DNA of 64,000 nucleotides, from NCBI GenBank assembly GCA_000310025.1, contig FN649727.1:7596483-7660482 (forward strand). The letters run 5' to 3'. The DNA comes from Ectocarpus siliculosus. Taxonomy: Eukaryota; Sar; Phaeophyceae; Ectocarpales; Ectocarpaceae. Positions 36,001 through 46,039 of the stretch are shown in pieces. Numbering within the stretch: position 1 is the first letter of the stretch; the number at the start of each line of letters is the position of its first letter. The notes beneath the pieces were generated by a model. That model did no database searches. It saw only the letters and a list, made by a program, of their open reading frames with translations, and was not told the origin of the DNA. The position numbers and the translations under genes were made by a program.

Positions 36001-39000
36001 GGCCGGGCTATATCGGTATTGGAGAACACACCCCCAAGGGGGGTCAGAATGGCTGTTTGCTTCGATACTAGGGGGAAAGGTTGCCCCCCCCCCCCCCCCC
36101 CAGTGGGGGGGGCGGCCAGTATGCGTGGGATGGGTGCGGCGGTTTGATAGGCAGAGCGAATAGAGGGCAATGACGACATCCGTACGAAAGAAGGGTAAGT
36201 GTTGGAACCGACGTGGGTCCACACTAATCACTACTGTTCGTCCATTGCGTAGATAATCGTATGTTCTTAGTGGTGTTGTTTCGGATATGCAGTCGGTCGA
36301 TGCACCCACCCCTGAAACAGCGACAGACAACGATGCGTACACATTGCTGCAGGCCAAGAGCGACCAACGTCATCGTACGTACGAAGCGTCGGGGCGATTC
36401 TTGAAACCAATTGTCTTCTGCTAGCAGTTGCTAGCAAGCATACAAGCGAGGGAAGCAAGAAGTGCACGTCCACACGGCAGCACCAGCAGCACCAAGTACA
36501 GCAGCTGGTTACTCCCCTCGCGTACATGCTGCTAGCAGAAGCCATTTAGTTTCAAGAATCGTTTCCGACGCCTCGTACGTACGATGCGTTTGGTCGCGCT
36601 TGATATACAGCATGTGTACGCGTCGTCAATAGTTTGTCTCTGTTTCGGGAGTGGGTGCATCAACCGAATGTATCCGAAACAATACAACTACGAAACACGT
36701 TCATGACTGCGGGTGCCTGTGCTAAGACTTGTCTGCAGCAGCAGCGTTTAACTTGGCCCGGTGGCGTCGCATTGAAGTGCCCTTCGTCCGGTTGTAGGAG
36801 GAATTCCATGAAGATACTCTAGTTCTCGGTCGATTCACGACCCACCAAAAACGAATTTGAGCAACCATATGTATATGTATGTTTTCCCATATGTACAAAA
36901 ACTTCGAAATATATGACGACACGACCGCAATCCTGTGAGTTTATATATAACATGATAAGCATCGTAAATTCTGCGGGAAAACGTGCAGAGACGCATCGCG
37001 CCTCTCACACGCCGGTGAAAAAGGGAGTTGAACATGCCGCTATGTATCCAGGGTTGACTCTATGTTGACAAGGTCACCCCATCACGTGGACTAAGCTGAG
37101 TCTTTGGTACGATTGTTGGTGAGATTGTTGCCGACGTTTCCAGGAACGCCGACATGCGCTTGAGTGACGTTAAAATGCTGGGACGTATTGTGCCGATCTT
37201 TCATCTTCCCCCGCTCGCCTCCGTCGACGTCTCGTCGTCGTCAGCCGGCGGACTGGCGACACAGGAAACAGAATGATGCGGACCGGTAGTATCACCGGCC
37301 AGGCTCTGGCGACTCTTTCTGCTGCGCCGTGCGCGCCGCTGCTGGTGTGCCTCGGGCTTCGAAATCGGCACTGCGTCGGGAACATGGACCTGCGAGCCCT
37401 GGGCACCCACTTCCCTAGCTTGAGGAGGCTTGACCTGGCAGGGCTTGTCAAGGTGGACGACGACGTTCTCAGGGCTCTCGCGTCGACTCTGTCCCTCACG
37501 CACATAGATATATCCAGGTAAACGCACTGCACAAGTTCCCACTCATTGAAATCACCCATCCCTTCACGCACACGCTCGGAGGTTTCACGGCAACATCAGG
37601 GATGTGCTTGATCGGCATCACCCCGAGTCGCGATGTCCACGGCATGCGCATGTGAGAATTTTAAGCGTGTGGCATTCGGCCCTTCGTCCTCCCTTCACCG
37701 CACGGCATCCGCGTGACCCCTTACTGTGCCCACAGACCGCCAACCCTCGCCTACCCACTCACGGTGCCCCCCAACCCGGACTCGTGCGGCACAGAGCACA
37801 CCGCGTTTCTGTAAGCGGAGTGTCAGCGCTGGCCGTAGGGAGCCCGGAGCTGGCGTGCATCTCACTGCATGGAACTGCTCTGGCGGACGGGGCCGTTCGA
37901 GCTCTGTGCGACGCCTGCCCCAGGCTCCGACACATCAACTTGTCCTTAACGCGCGTGACGGAGCGGTCCCTCCGCCTTCTTGCCATGAAGGATAGCTTGA
38001 GGTGTGTTTTTGTTGAACCGGCATTGACGGTGCCGTTCGGCTGAGTACGTGAACAGGCGCACGGCTTAGTTTTTTTTTTTCTTTTGTAAGCCATGTGTTT
38101 TGTCACCCTGTACTCGGGAGGTGTCCTGTCGGCAGGATGCCGTTAGATCTACCCACACAAAGTGCTTTGGGATGAGCGCGTGTTTGCCTGCTTGGACATG
38201 ATTTTGCCCGTCTTTGGCCTAGGATACTTAACACTCTATCCCTCTTGTTCGCTCCCACCCCCGTTTGAATCGAAGACGCGTCGCTGATCCCCTACCTTCT
38301 TGGCTGCCCCAACACGCCACGTTGCCACCGCTCGCTCAGATGGGTCAATGTCCGTTGCTGCAGCGGCATTGGTAACGACGCCGTTACTGCCAAGATCTTG
38401 GCGAACTTCCGGAGTCGCTTGTCGCCACCCAAGCACCCGAGAGACCGTGGAACGGTCCTAGGAATGGAGCGCCCTGAGCCTCAGTCGAGGACGCGCGCAC
38501 CAAGCTGCTCCCGCCGCAAACCTCTCGGTGCCAACAGCTCCGGCAGAAGCGAAGACAGCAGCGGCTGCGGCGGCTACCAAGGTCGGCCGGGCGATGTTGG
38601 GCAGAATCTGGCTATTCACGCGCAGGCGGCGCTTGCCCTCAGGCCGTCGTCACCCAGTAGTAAACGGTTACATCAATTTGCGCCAGGAAACGGCGGCGGT
38701 GGTGGCGTCACGAAAAACGCCTCCTATGATACTGAAAATTGTGACGGTAGCATCGTTCGTGGTGACACCCCGATACACGCGAATAGTAACGCCGGTAGGG
38801 CGACGACGGGTGGACTGGCGCCGCCCTCTGCCGAAGGAGGTTGTACCCGGCGTCTTGGCACACCAAGGGCAGCGCAAGGGAGTTTCGACGAGGGGGAGGA
38901 GATTGCGCCGCGGCCGTCGTGCAGGGGACCCGGCGGCAGCAGAGCTTCACCGGCGAAGCCTGCTCCTGCTGAGAGGCTTGCTGGAGATTCGAGCCAGGGG

Positions 39001-39495
39001 ACGACGTCATCACCCGTGGTTCCGTTGCTGTTGGCGTCGACTTCGCCCGCGCCGGCGGACCTCGAAATAGGGGAGCGCGGCAAGGGCCGGCGAGAGGCGG
39101 CGATTCGACAAGAAGGGAACGGGCACGAGCTTGTAGCGGAAGAAGCTTCAGCAATACAGGCGACAGCAGCCGAAGAAGAAGCAGTACCGTCGCTCGCTGG
39201 CGAACCAGCCGGTGCATCGTCCCGCGACCATCCGCCGCGGCCGCCGCCGCCGCCGCCGTTGCTCCCGGCGGGTGTCGGCGACCTCTCACTAGGCCGGCAC
39301 CGTCGCCGTGGCGGAAGCGGTAGTTCGTCTATGAGGGAGGGAACAAAGGGAGGCGGGGGGTCAGGTGGCACGGGATCTCAGGACGGAGGGCGCGGCTTTG
39401 CGAAGGGTCGAGGTGGTGGTGGAGAACGCAGAGTCGAGGTGCGAATCGGTGGGGTCGTCGGTTCTTTTTTTGGTGTGTCTCCAGTGCTGTTGTAG
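33020..39495 (+). CDS. F-box / leucine-rich-repeat protein with disordered tail
   Basis: Likely an SCF ubiquitin-ligase substrate receptor: the F-box would bind Skp1 and the LRR solenoid the substrate. Proposed exons: 33020-33562, 35115-35420, 35808-35971, 37144-37184, 37265-37517, 37795-38003 and 38276-39495 (about 911 aa). Residues ~25-65 are the F-box (RLPDDVVEQILCLLPVEQIL, then RTSRAFSRASL). Later exons each hold Cys-type LRRs of the AMN1/FBXL class: LQVLDLAGCRGL, RLLSLQLRDRPFITDEGIGA, LQELDIG, LRRLDLAGLVKVDDDVLRAL, LACISLHGTALADGAVRAL, LRHINLSLTRVTERSL, LRWVNVRCCSGIGNDAV. The last ~370 residues are Ser/Gly/Pro/Arg-rich and disordered. Two joins are weak. The fourth exon needs either an 80-bp intron (37185-37264) or a frameshift, and the uninterrupted reading VPIFHLPPLASVDVS also looks LRR-like. 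The last acceptor near 38,275 is the best available rather than strong. Confidence 0.75.
33925..34735 (+). repeat. About 220-bp tandem repeats in intron 1 of F-box gene
   Basis: The block TTCACG.TTT..GGC.GTGTGC recurs at about 33947, 34166 and 34393, with a weaker copy near 34625 (spacings 219 and 227 bp). Each copy includes GGGACGCGAGCAGAG-like, ATGATCACACGC-like and CAGTTTGTGGATGTC-like segments. Copies are roughly 75-85% alike. There is no coding potential. Confidence 0.75.
36271..36690. repeat. 420-bp palindromic MITE-like element in intron
   Basis: The left arm (about 36271-36440) and right arm (about 36527-36690) are inverse copies over about 165 bp. Shared blocks include TTGTTTCGGATA, TCGATGCACCCAC, ATGCGTACACAT, GCGACCAA, ATCGTACGTACGA, CGATTCTTGAAAC and TTCTGCTAGCAG. 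An ~85-bp centre separates them. It lies in the F-box gene intron between 35971 and 37144. It has no ORF. The arms are long enough to form a hairpin in the pre-mRNA. Confidence 0.8.
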
Positions 39496-40201
39496 GTTTG
39501 CTCTTCTCGCCGATTGTTAACCGCACTCCTCGAAACGGTTAGTCAGATTTTTCCCGCGCTGGTTGTGAGATGTTTTCCGGGAGCTCCACCTAGAGTGTCT
39601 GCCCCCTTGCTTGCTAGGGACTGGGGGGCCAGTGTGTATCTCACTCTCTTTTGAGAATTTGAGGGGGATGTTTGAACACCGACCCGCTGGAGGTGATGAC
39701 ACTGGTGACATCTCACACTACCCAGCAACAAGACTAGTCTCTAAGATTCTGGCACGAAATCCCGGAGAGCCGTCGTCTAGCGAAGAATCTTGGTCTTTTT
39801 TCAAGGCTCTTATCAAATTCATATTCCAAAGATCTGGCCGACCAGTGTTACGCGGATGACTTTCCGAAAAAAAAATTTTCTTAGTTGCCGTTTCATGTTG
39901 TGGGCACTCCCAACAAACCCGTCGGTCCGTCGCTATCTATCATGTTGGTTTGGTCATCAGAGCTGAGCACGCAGGCTCGGCACAATCGCCAGCAGAGCTC
40001 TCGAACGTAGGGGAGTGGTGGTCTTGGTAGCAACAACAGCTCTCGGAGTGACACCGGTGCGCGTGGTCAGTGGTCTCAACACCACCCTCCCCGACACATG
40101 ACTCCCCCTCCCTGCCTCGCTTTGAAGAGGATACGTGCTCTATATTCGCAACATACTCAAGCTGGCCTACGAACGATTCCGTCCCCCCCCCCCTTTAGCA
40201 G
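39496..40201. other. Interval between F-box gene and next exon
   Basis: About 700 bp. An 83-codon ORF (39611-39859) has a plausible composition (GGDDTGDISHYPATRLVSKI) but no recognisable domain and no clear splice partner. It could be a 5' exon of the gene whose exon starts at 40202, or chance. Confidence 0.3.
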
Positions 40202-41259
40202 GAAGAAGCGGTAGTGCCGTTCGACTGGGACACCGTCCCCCGAGGCAGCGGGGTGGGAGTTCTCGGGTCTTGGAAGGGATTCCGCGGCCTATCGGGGGAC
40301 CTGGTGAAGAACATCATTCGAGAGCTGCACCCCCACGCTCAGGTCGAGTTCCGCCCCGAGTCCGACTTCCTCTTTGGGCCCCACTCGCGCAAGAATACCC
40401 ACGGCTACCTGGTGAGGTCCTGTCTACGGCTGCTGCGAGACTTGGTGTTGTATGTAGATGTAAAGGGGTGCTTGCGGTTGCGGGTGGTGCCGTTGGTTCT
40501 CACGTTTCATGGCCGAGGCGTCCGCCGACCAACTCGTGCGTAGCCCCGCGACAATGGCGCAGGTCGCAAAAACGAAAGCTGCCCTGTGTGTAATCTAGTT
40601 GATTTTTGTCCTAGGCTTCCGTGCGAGATTGCCTTACCGGCCTTAAGTTGGGATGGCGTTTACTCGAGTAAAGGTGGCTCGAATGCTGGGCGTTGAGAGT
40701 CTCGCTAGATGGCCAGACCGACCTTCAGTTTGACGACGGCACAACAACTGGCGAGAGATGTGGGGAGATTCTGCGCGTCGTCTGAGAGAGAACCAGGTTC
40801 CATGACGACGTGTTGGCGAGAGAGGGCAAAACTAGGATGCACACAAGCGGAATGGCCTCGCGGTGTACGTACAAAACGCCCTATTGCATGAACTCGAGTA
40901 CACTTGCAAGATTAGGGATCAGCAAGATTGGCCCTTCTCGGACTTTGGGCCGGTTGACCACGACTATTAGCACGCCGTAACAACGAAGGGCGTACAAACC
41001 TCGGGTACTGGCTATTCCGCTTTTAGGCGGGGTGCGACTATGAGTGTTTAATGCCTCGAGAGGTTCAATATGCCGCTTACCGTTTTTTCTCATATTTCGT
41101 CGCTCCCTTGCCTGCCCCGTTTCCCCCGCCGCCGGACCGTACCTCGCGGCACGGTACGCTGTCAAACGCCGCAATTTCCGTCGAACACAGGTCCACACGA
41201 GCAAGTTCGGGCAGGCGTGGGTGGAGTTCGAAGTGGATGGCCAAGGATGTGTTACTTGA
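40202..41259 (+). CDS. 3' two exons of an unrecognised conserved-looking gene
   Basis: Exon 40202-40411 starts after a C-tract and TTTAGCAG and ends at CTG/GTGAGG; exon 41191-41259 starts after CGAACACAG and ends in TGA. The join is in phase and gives about 92 residues with the character of real protein: EEAVVPFDWDTVPRGSG, LSGDLVKNIIRELHPHAQVE, FLFGPHSRKNTHGYLVHTSK, FGQAWVEFEVDGQGCVT. The charged, mixed composition and clean splice sites argue for coding. The 5' exons are not identified. No family recognised. Confidence 0.45.
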
Positions 41260-43363
41260 GGTGCACAAACGTCTGGTCTTGAACGAACCAAGTCGGTGGG
41301 ACAGCGGAGGGATGGAGGGGCATCGGGTACGGAGTTGTTTTTTGCTAGCAATTTTTGGTGTTGGTGCTGCTTCAAGTGGTGGTGGTGGTGGCGGTGTCGT
41401 CGTCGTTGCCCGGGGATGCCCGTCAGTGTACCAGTGTATCTCCGTCTGGTATTGTGCGCAAATGCACCGTTCGGACGAACTTAGACAGGAAACATGCTTT
41501 CTTTCTCGGGAGCGAGAAGGGGGGAGGGCGGGGGGTGATCCTGGCTTGCTTGACTGGGCACTGCCATCATCGTAGGGTATCTCTTGGTGCGTAGAATGCT
41601 AAACACGACGCTCGTCAACCGAATCTATCCAGTGCGGAATATCGTGAACATGCATGCATGCATGTGTGAATACGAGCAGCGTGTGTGACGAAATGTTGAC
41701 GCCTTCCAAGTAATGTTGTCTTACCTCACGCCTTCACCTGTACGACGCTACAAGGTTGCCCTCCGGAGTGGGCTCGTAAAAGCACAGTGTGATTTTTTTG
41801 CAAGATGAGGAAGGGAGCTCGAAAAAGTGACCGCCAGGGGTGACGTTTTTCCAAACTCAAACAGCCCACACAGCTGACGTTGTCCGCCTCGAAGATCGAA
41901 GAGCCCAGCGAACCACTCCGCATCTCAACAAGAACAACGAACAAATAATCAAGTCTTGCTGTGTAATTTTTTTCCTATTATGACAACGAACAAATCGAAT
42001 GTTCGGGGTAAATCACCGTGGGCCAGAGTCTACGATGTACTCGGTTTGCATCCAACAAATGAGTAGTGTGACAGATGCATTCCACCTACCGTATGGCACC
42101 GCACAAGGCCACCGGTACACAAGAGTATGTTTTTTTTTTTTTTCTGTCCGGCTAAAGTAGCAGTTGGTCCTAATAATGCAGTACCTCGACCGTCTTCAGT
42201 TCGTGTCTTCAGTTCGTGGTGAAGATCACCTGTAGCCTCGACGGCCGGTACGCGACGCTATTCATGCGCCGTCGATCGCACAATAACAAGATGTGCAAGA
42301 GCATGTCACAGCGAGACGTTCAGCCTTCGAGAGCGTGAAAGAGGTTTTGCGCTCCCTGTGAAAAGGGAAGCGGCCAAGGTTGATGTCAATAGAAGAGCAG
42401 AGAGCAGTCATATATAACAGCTCGATCTACCTCCGCAATGTGCATCAGACAGATAGATCCGGTTGATCTTGTCAATAGCGGTTCTCTCGTTGCCTCTGCT
42501 GAAGGGCATTCCTTTCCAGAACTAGGGCATTTTCGTTTTTTTCAAAATGGTGGTGGGGAAAACCCACCGGGTGTTTTTTTTTTTTACAACTTCGAATATT
42601 CGAAGCCACGTTTTTTTTTTTTACTTTTTATATTATTATTTCACAGGGTGCAGAAACGACAAGAGATCTGCAGCCCAGAACACACTCCCTGCTTTCTTTC
42701 TACCATTCTCCACTACTTGGTGGCGCATCCATCATCCACAACAAGCCAGCCACGCAGAGCCGCTGCTTTGCTAGACCCTGCTACTGCTACGGTCTACACC
42801 GTGAGCTCAAAATATCGCGCTCAATTTGCATACCAGAACGGTCGATAGATACGTTCCACCAACTCTCAGAACAAGCACTCGGAAACCCTGCTGCCTGAAC
42901 CAGCACCACATGGATCAAGCCCACAGACCCTTCAAGCTTCACATGTCCCGTTGCCTGCTTGCAACAAGACGCTATCATGCAGGACGCCTCTCACACGAAA
43001 CCGCCCAGGCGGCAACCAGCTACCTTCACACTTGCCAAATCCAAACGAACATAGACAGTCATACAAACAAAACCAAAAGAAAGCTGCAGAAGCGCAGAAG
43101 CCTTGTCAAAGAACGCACGACGTCCCGTCAAACTGGGTCCGGTCTTGTGGTACGTCCTTGATCCCTCGTATCAGTTTTCCCGTGGGAGGCCTCTGCCCAA
43201 TTGCAAAAACTACAACCCATCAAGCATGCCTCGCAAGGCTCGAAGAGTGCTCTCGATCGCTCTACATCGTCACAATTCGCTAAGCGGCTGCCCTGTCGCA
43301 ACCTTCTACCTCAGGGCAACAAACCGACGAATCAGCAACCTGTGGATTAATCTCAACACGTTT
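41260..43363. other. 2.1-kb stretch without supported gene
   Basis: Contains a GGT/GGC-rich run (about 41380-41400), a T-tract at about 42127-42142, and T-runs at about 42575-42622. The ORF at 42438-42848 crosses these runs and has no protein-like composition overall. This region is downstream of the His-rich gene on the minus strand and may hold its 3' UTR. Confidence 0.4.
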
Positions 43364-44893
43364 TCAACAGGGCTGCATCGGCATCACCGGCGGTGGCGGC
43401 GGTGGCTGGTGGTGCTCCTGAGCGTTGTCGTTGCCGTCGGGGTTGTCTTCGTGGAACCGCCCGCGGGGGGGTGATCCGGGGGGCGGCCCGGCCGGCCAGT
43501 GAGTAGCCATGAAGTCGTCTCCGTCGCTGTCCAGATGGCTCTTGTCGTGGTGTCCGCTATGCCCGTCTCTTCCTCCGTCACCACGAGGGTGGCCGTGGGG
43601 AGGAGGGTGAGCGCGAGGGACCATGCACATTTCCGTCCCGTCTTCTTCGTCGCTCCCGTTGCTTTCGACATCGTCGCGGTGGTGGTGGTGGCCGGGTCCG
43701 TGGTTAAGGTGCATCTCGCGGTCGTGCATGGGCATGCCGTGGAGAGGAGGACCGCCTAGTTGCCCGCGTAGGTGCGGGGGCGGTGGCATTGCGTGGGGAG
43801 GGCCACGTGGCCCGGCATGCATCGCCATTTCTTCCTCTTCTCCTTCGTTCTCGCCGCCGGGGTGGTGGTGGTGGCCGGGTCCGTTGTGACGGTGCGTTTC
43901 GCCGTCGTGCATGGGCATACCGTGGGGACGAGGACCTCCGTGCTGTCCGCGTAGGTGAGGGGGGGGGGGCATTCCGTGGGGAGGGCCACGTGGCCCGGCA
44001 TGCATCATCGCCATTTCATCCTCTTCTCCTTCGCTCTCGCTGCCGCCGTGGTGGTGGTGGTGGCCGGGTCCGTGGTGGAGGTGTCGGCCGCTTTCTTGGA
44101 ACGGTCCGTGGGGCGGTCCGTGGACAGGGCCTGACGAGCGGCGGTGATCACGGTGGGCAGGACGCTTTCCGTGGCCGTGGACGTGGCGGTGCGGCGGAGG
44201 GCCATGAGGAGGCGGGCCGTGACGAGGCCTACCCATACCTCTGCCGCCGCGGTGGTGGTGGTGGCCACGACCTCCAGGGCCTCCAGGGTGACCATGCCGC
44301 AAGTGAGAAGGAGGACCACCCCGCCTGCCTCCAGGCCAGGACCGCCGAAGCTCTTCCCGTTGAACGAGCCCGAGCTTGACTAGGCGGTGAGGTCCTACGC
44401 CAAGGGCACGGAGCAACGGCCTGGTTTCACGCGGGAGGAGTGTGATGCCTGCGGCAACCAAGGCCGCATGGACGGGGTGCTTGCTTGTTTTGGTCTCGAA
44501 GCCGAGGCAGTCGTGCTTGCGGATGTTGTCGTTCTCGGTGTCGCCGCTGTCGCTGCTGTTGCTGTTCGAGTCGTCCGAGACCTGGTTGTCGTCCGCTTGC
44601 TCTGGCTCGACTTCGGATCCGCTGCTGCCGCTGCTGTCGGTGGTGTCCGCGTCAGCCTCAGCTGCTGAATTGCCCTTCAGGAGCTTCTTTGGGGCAAGTC
44701 CTTGCACCACGAGGCGGCCGGGGCGGAGGCGAAGCAGGACCATGGTCTTCTCCAGGTTGTCTGCTGTCATGGAGGGGACGCCGTGGTACTCGCGAAGATT
44801 GCGGGCTGTCGCCTTGAACAGAGTGCTGTTGTTGCTGCTGTCCATCGTTTCGGTGTTTGTCGCGTTGTGGGTGGTGGTGTTGATGCTGGCCAT
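43364..44893 (-). CDS. Intronless His/Pro/Gly-rich low-complexity protein
   Basis: A 509-aa uninterrupted ORF starting MASINTTTHNATNTETMDSS. Residues ~26-75 (LREYHGVPSMTADNLEKTMV, RPGRLVVQGLAPKKLLKG) and ~140-185 (AALVAAGITLLPRETRPLLR, RALGVGPHRLVKLGLVQREE) look folded; 75-125 is acidic Ser/Asp-rich. From ~190 it is dominated by H, P, G. Three tandem ~61-64-residue repeats start at about residues 274, 338 and 399, each opening GPGHHHH followed by an acidic patch; the first two continue MAM..HAGPRGPPH.MPPPPHLRGQ and ..HGMPMHD. No signal peptide or membrane segment. His-rich/acidic alternation could bind metal ions or drive phase separation; that is conjecture. Long GC-rich antisense ORFs on the plus strand are shadows. 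No family recognised. Confidence 0.7.
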   Translation of the reverse strand: MASINTTTHNATNTETMDSSNNSTLFKATARNLREYHGVPSMTADNLEKTMVLLRLRPGRLVVQGLAPKKLLKGNSAAEADADTTDSSGSSGSEVEPEQADDNQVSDDSNSNSSDSGDTENDNIRKHDCLGFETKTSKHPVHAALVAAGITLLPRETRPLLRALGVGPHRLVKLGLVQREELRRSWPGGRRGGPPSHLRHGHPGGPGGRGHHHHRGGRGMGRPRHGPPPHGPPPHRHVHGHGKRPAHRDHRRSSGPVHGPPHGPFQESGRHLHHGPGHHHHHGGSESEGEEDEMAMMHAGPRGPPHGMPPPPHLRGQHGGPRPHGMPMHDGETHRHNGPGHHHHPGGENEGEEEEMAMHAGPRGPPHAMPPPPHLRGQLGGPPLHGMPMHDREMHLNHGPGHHHHRDDVESNGSDEEDGTEMCMVPRAHPPPHGHPRGDGGRDGHSGHHDKSHLDSDGDDFMATHWPAGPPPGSPPRGRFHEDNPDGNDNAQEHHQPPPPPPVMPMQPC

Positions 44894-46039
44894 GTTGTAA
44901 GTGGGAGGAGGTGGCAGGTGGGAGGGGGGGGTGAGCCGGCGAGGTGCGGCGTAATTTCTTCTAGAGGGTCGTCGTTCTGGAGATTCTTCGAGGAACCTGA
45001 GAACCGTTCTTCAGGATATTCGAAATTCGAACATCTTCGAATTTCGAGGCGGATCCGTACGCGGACGAGGCGGTCTCGTACGCGGACGCCGAGGGAGGTC
45101 TCGTCAGTGGCGACGATGCTTATTTTCGTCTCAGGTTATAACTCAAATGGTTGGATTCTCGACTAGGGAGGCCGGGGATGGTCCGTGCTTTGCACGCCTC
45201 CTCATTTTGTCCTTTTCAACGCTCGGTTGTGAAAGCACCATTTTCGTCATTACTTTCGTGTTTCTCGGGAGGGTAGACCAATTGGGTAGACTATAAGCTA
45301 TTTCTCTTCAGAGGAAGTAACACAGCGAATCGATCTCTATCCACAGATAGATGAGTACAGGTAAAATAAGCAATGAATCCATGGCGTTAGCGACGCACTA
45401 TCAGCCTTTCCACAGTTAGTTCCCCGAGCAGCACACAGCGATTCTTCCCCTGTGGGTAGCAGGCTCTGCCAAGACAGTTTGGTGTTATGCATACATTGTT
45501 TTTTTTCGACAGAGACAACGACGACACGACAGCAATGTTTCTGCTCTTTATGCATAATCTATGTATGCAATGTACAGACTACAGTTTATGTTCGAGGAAC
45601 ACACACAGCAGTGCGTACATGCGAATCTTAACGCAGTCTACATTGATGTCACGATGTGAAATAATTACACTACGCTTTGCTTACTATTGTGCGTATGTAG
45701 CTGCCGAGAAGCTGCTGAAACCCAATCAATACCCCGGTCGGGCAACAAAGTAACGCCATGCAAGCAAAACCAAAACAAGGAATATGTCGCCTATTATTCC
45801 AACCGCTTGGTGATACCGATGAAGTAATATCAATAGTGCCCAAATAACCTGTTAGTCCTGAAAACAAACACGGTTCACCGGCACATCCTTCTTCCCTTCG
45901 CTCGCCTGCATCCTCCCGAGGGATGGGGTATCACCAACGACGTGAAAGCTCCGACTTTTACTGCATCTCGGTGTCCGAGTACACGAGTCCCACAGGCAAC
46001 GCTTAGTACATACAGGTCTACCACAACGTCACACAGAGA
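44894..46039. other. Intergenic between His-rich gene and polymerase 3' end
   Basis: About 1.1 kb, presumably the promoter of the His-rich gene and the 3' UTR of the polymerase gene (both minus strand). A small inverted repeat, ATATTCGAAATTCGAACATC followed by TTCGAATTTCGAGG, lies at about 45018-45050. CGTACGCGGACG occurs twice at about 45056-45090. No other gene is supported. Confidence 0.4.

Noticed and set aside
38708-39371. Minus-strand ORFs of 193 and 215 aa
   Set aside because: Antisense shadows of the low-complexity last exon of the F-box gene.
43783-44900. Plus-strand ORFs of 198 and 152 aa
   Set aside because: Antisense to the His-rich repeats; Gly/Arg and Val/Cys-rich artefacts of the complementary codons.
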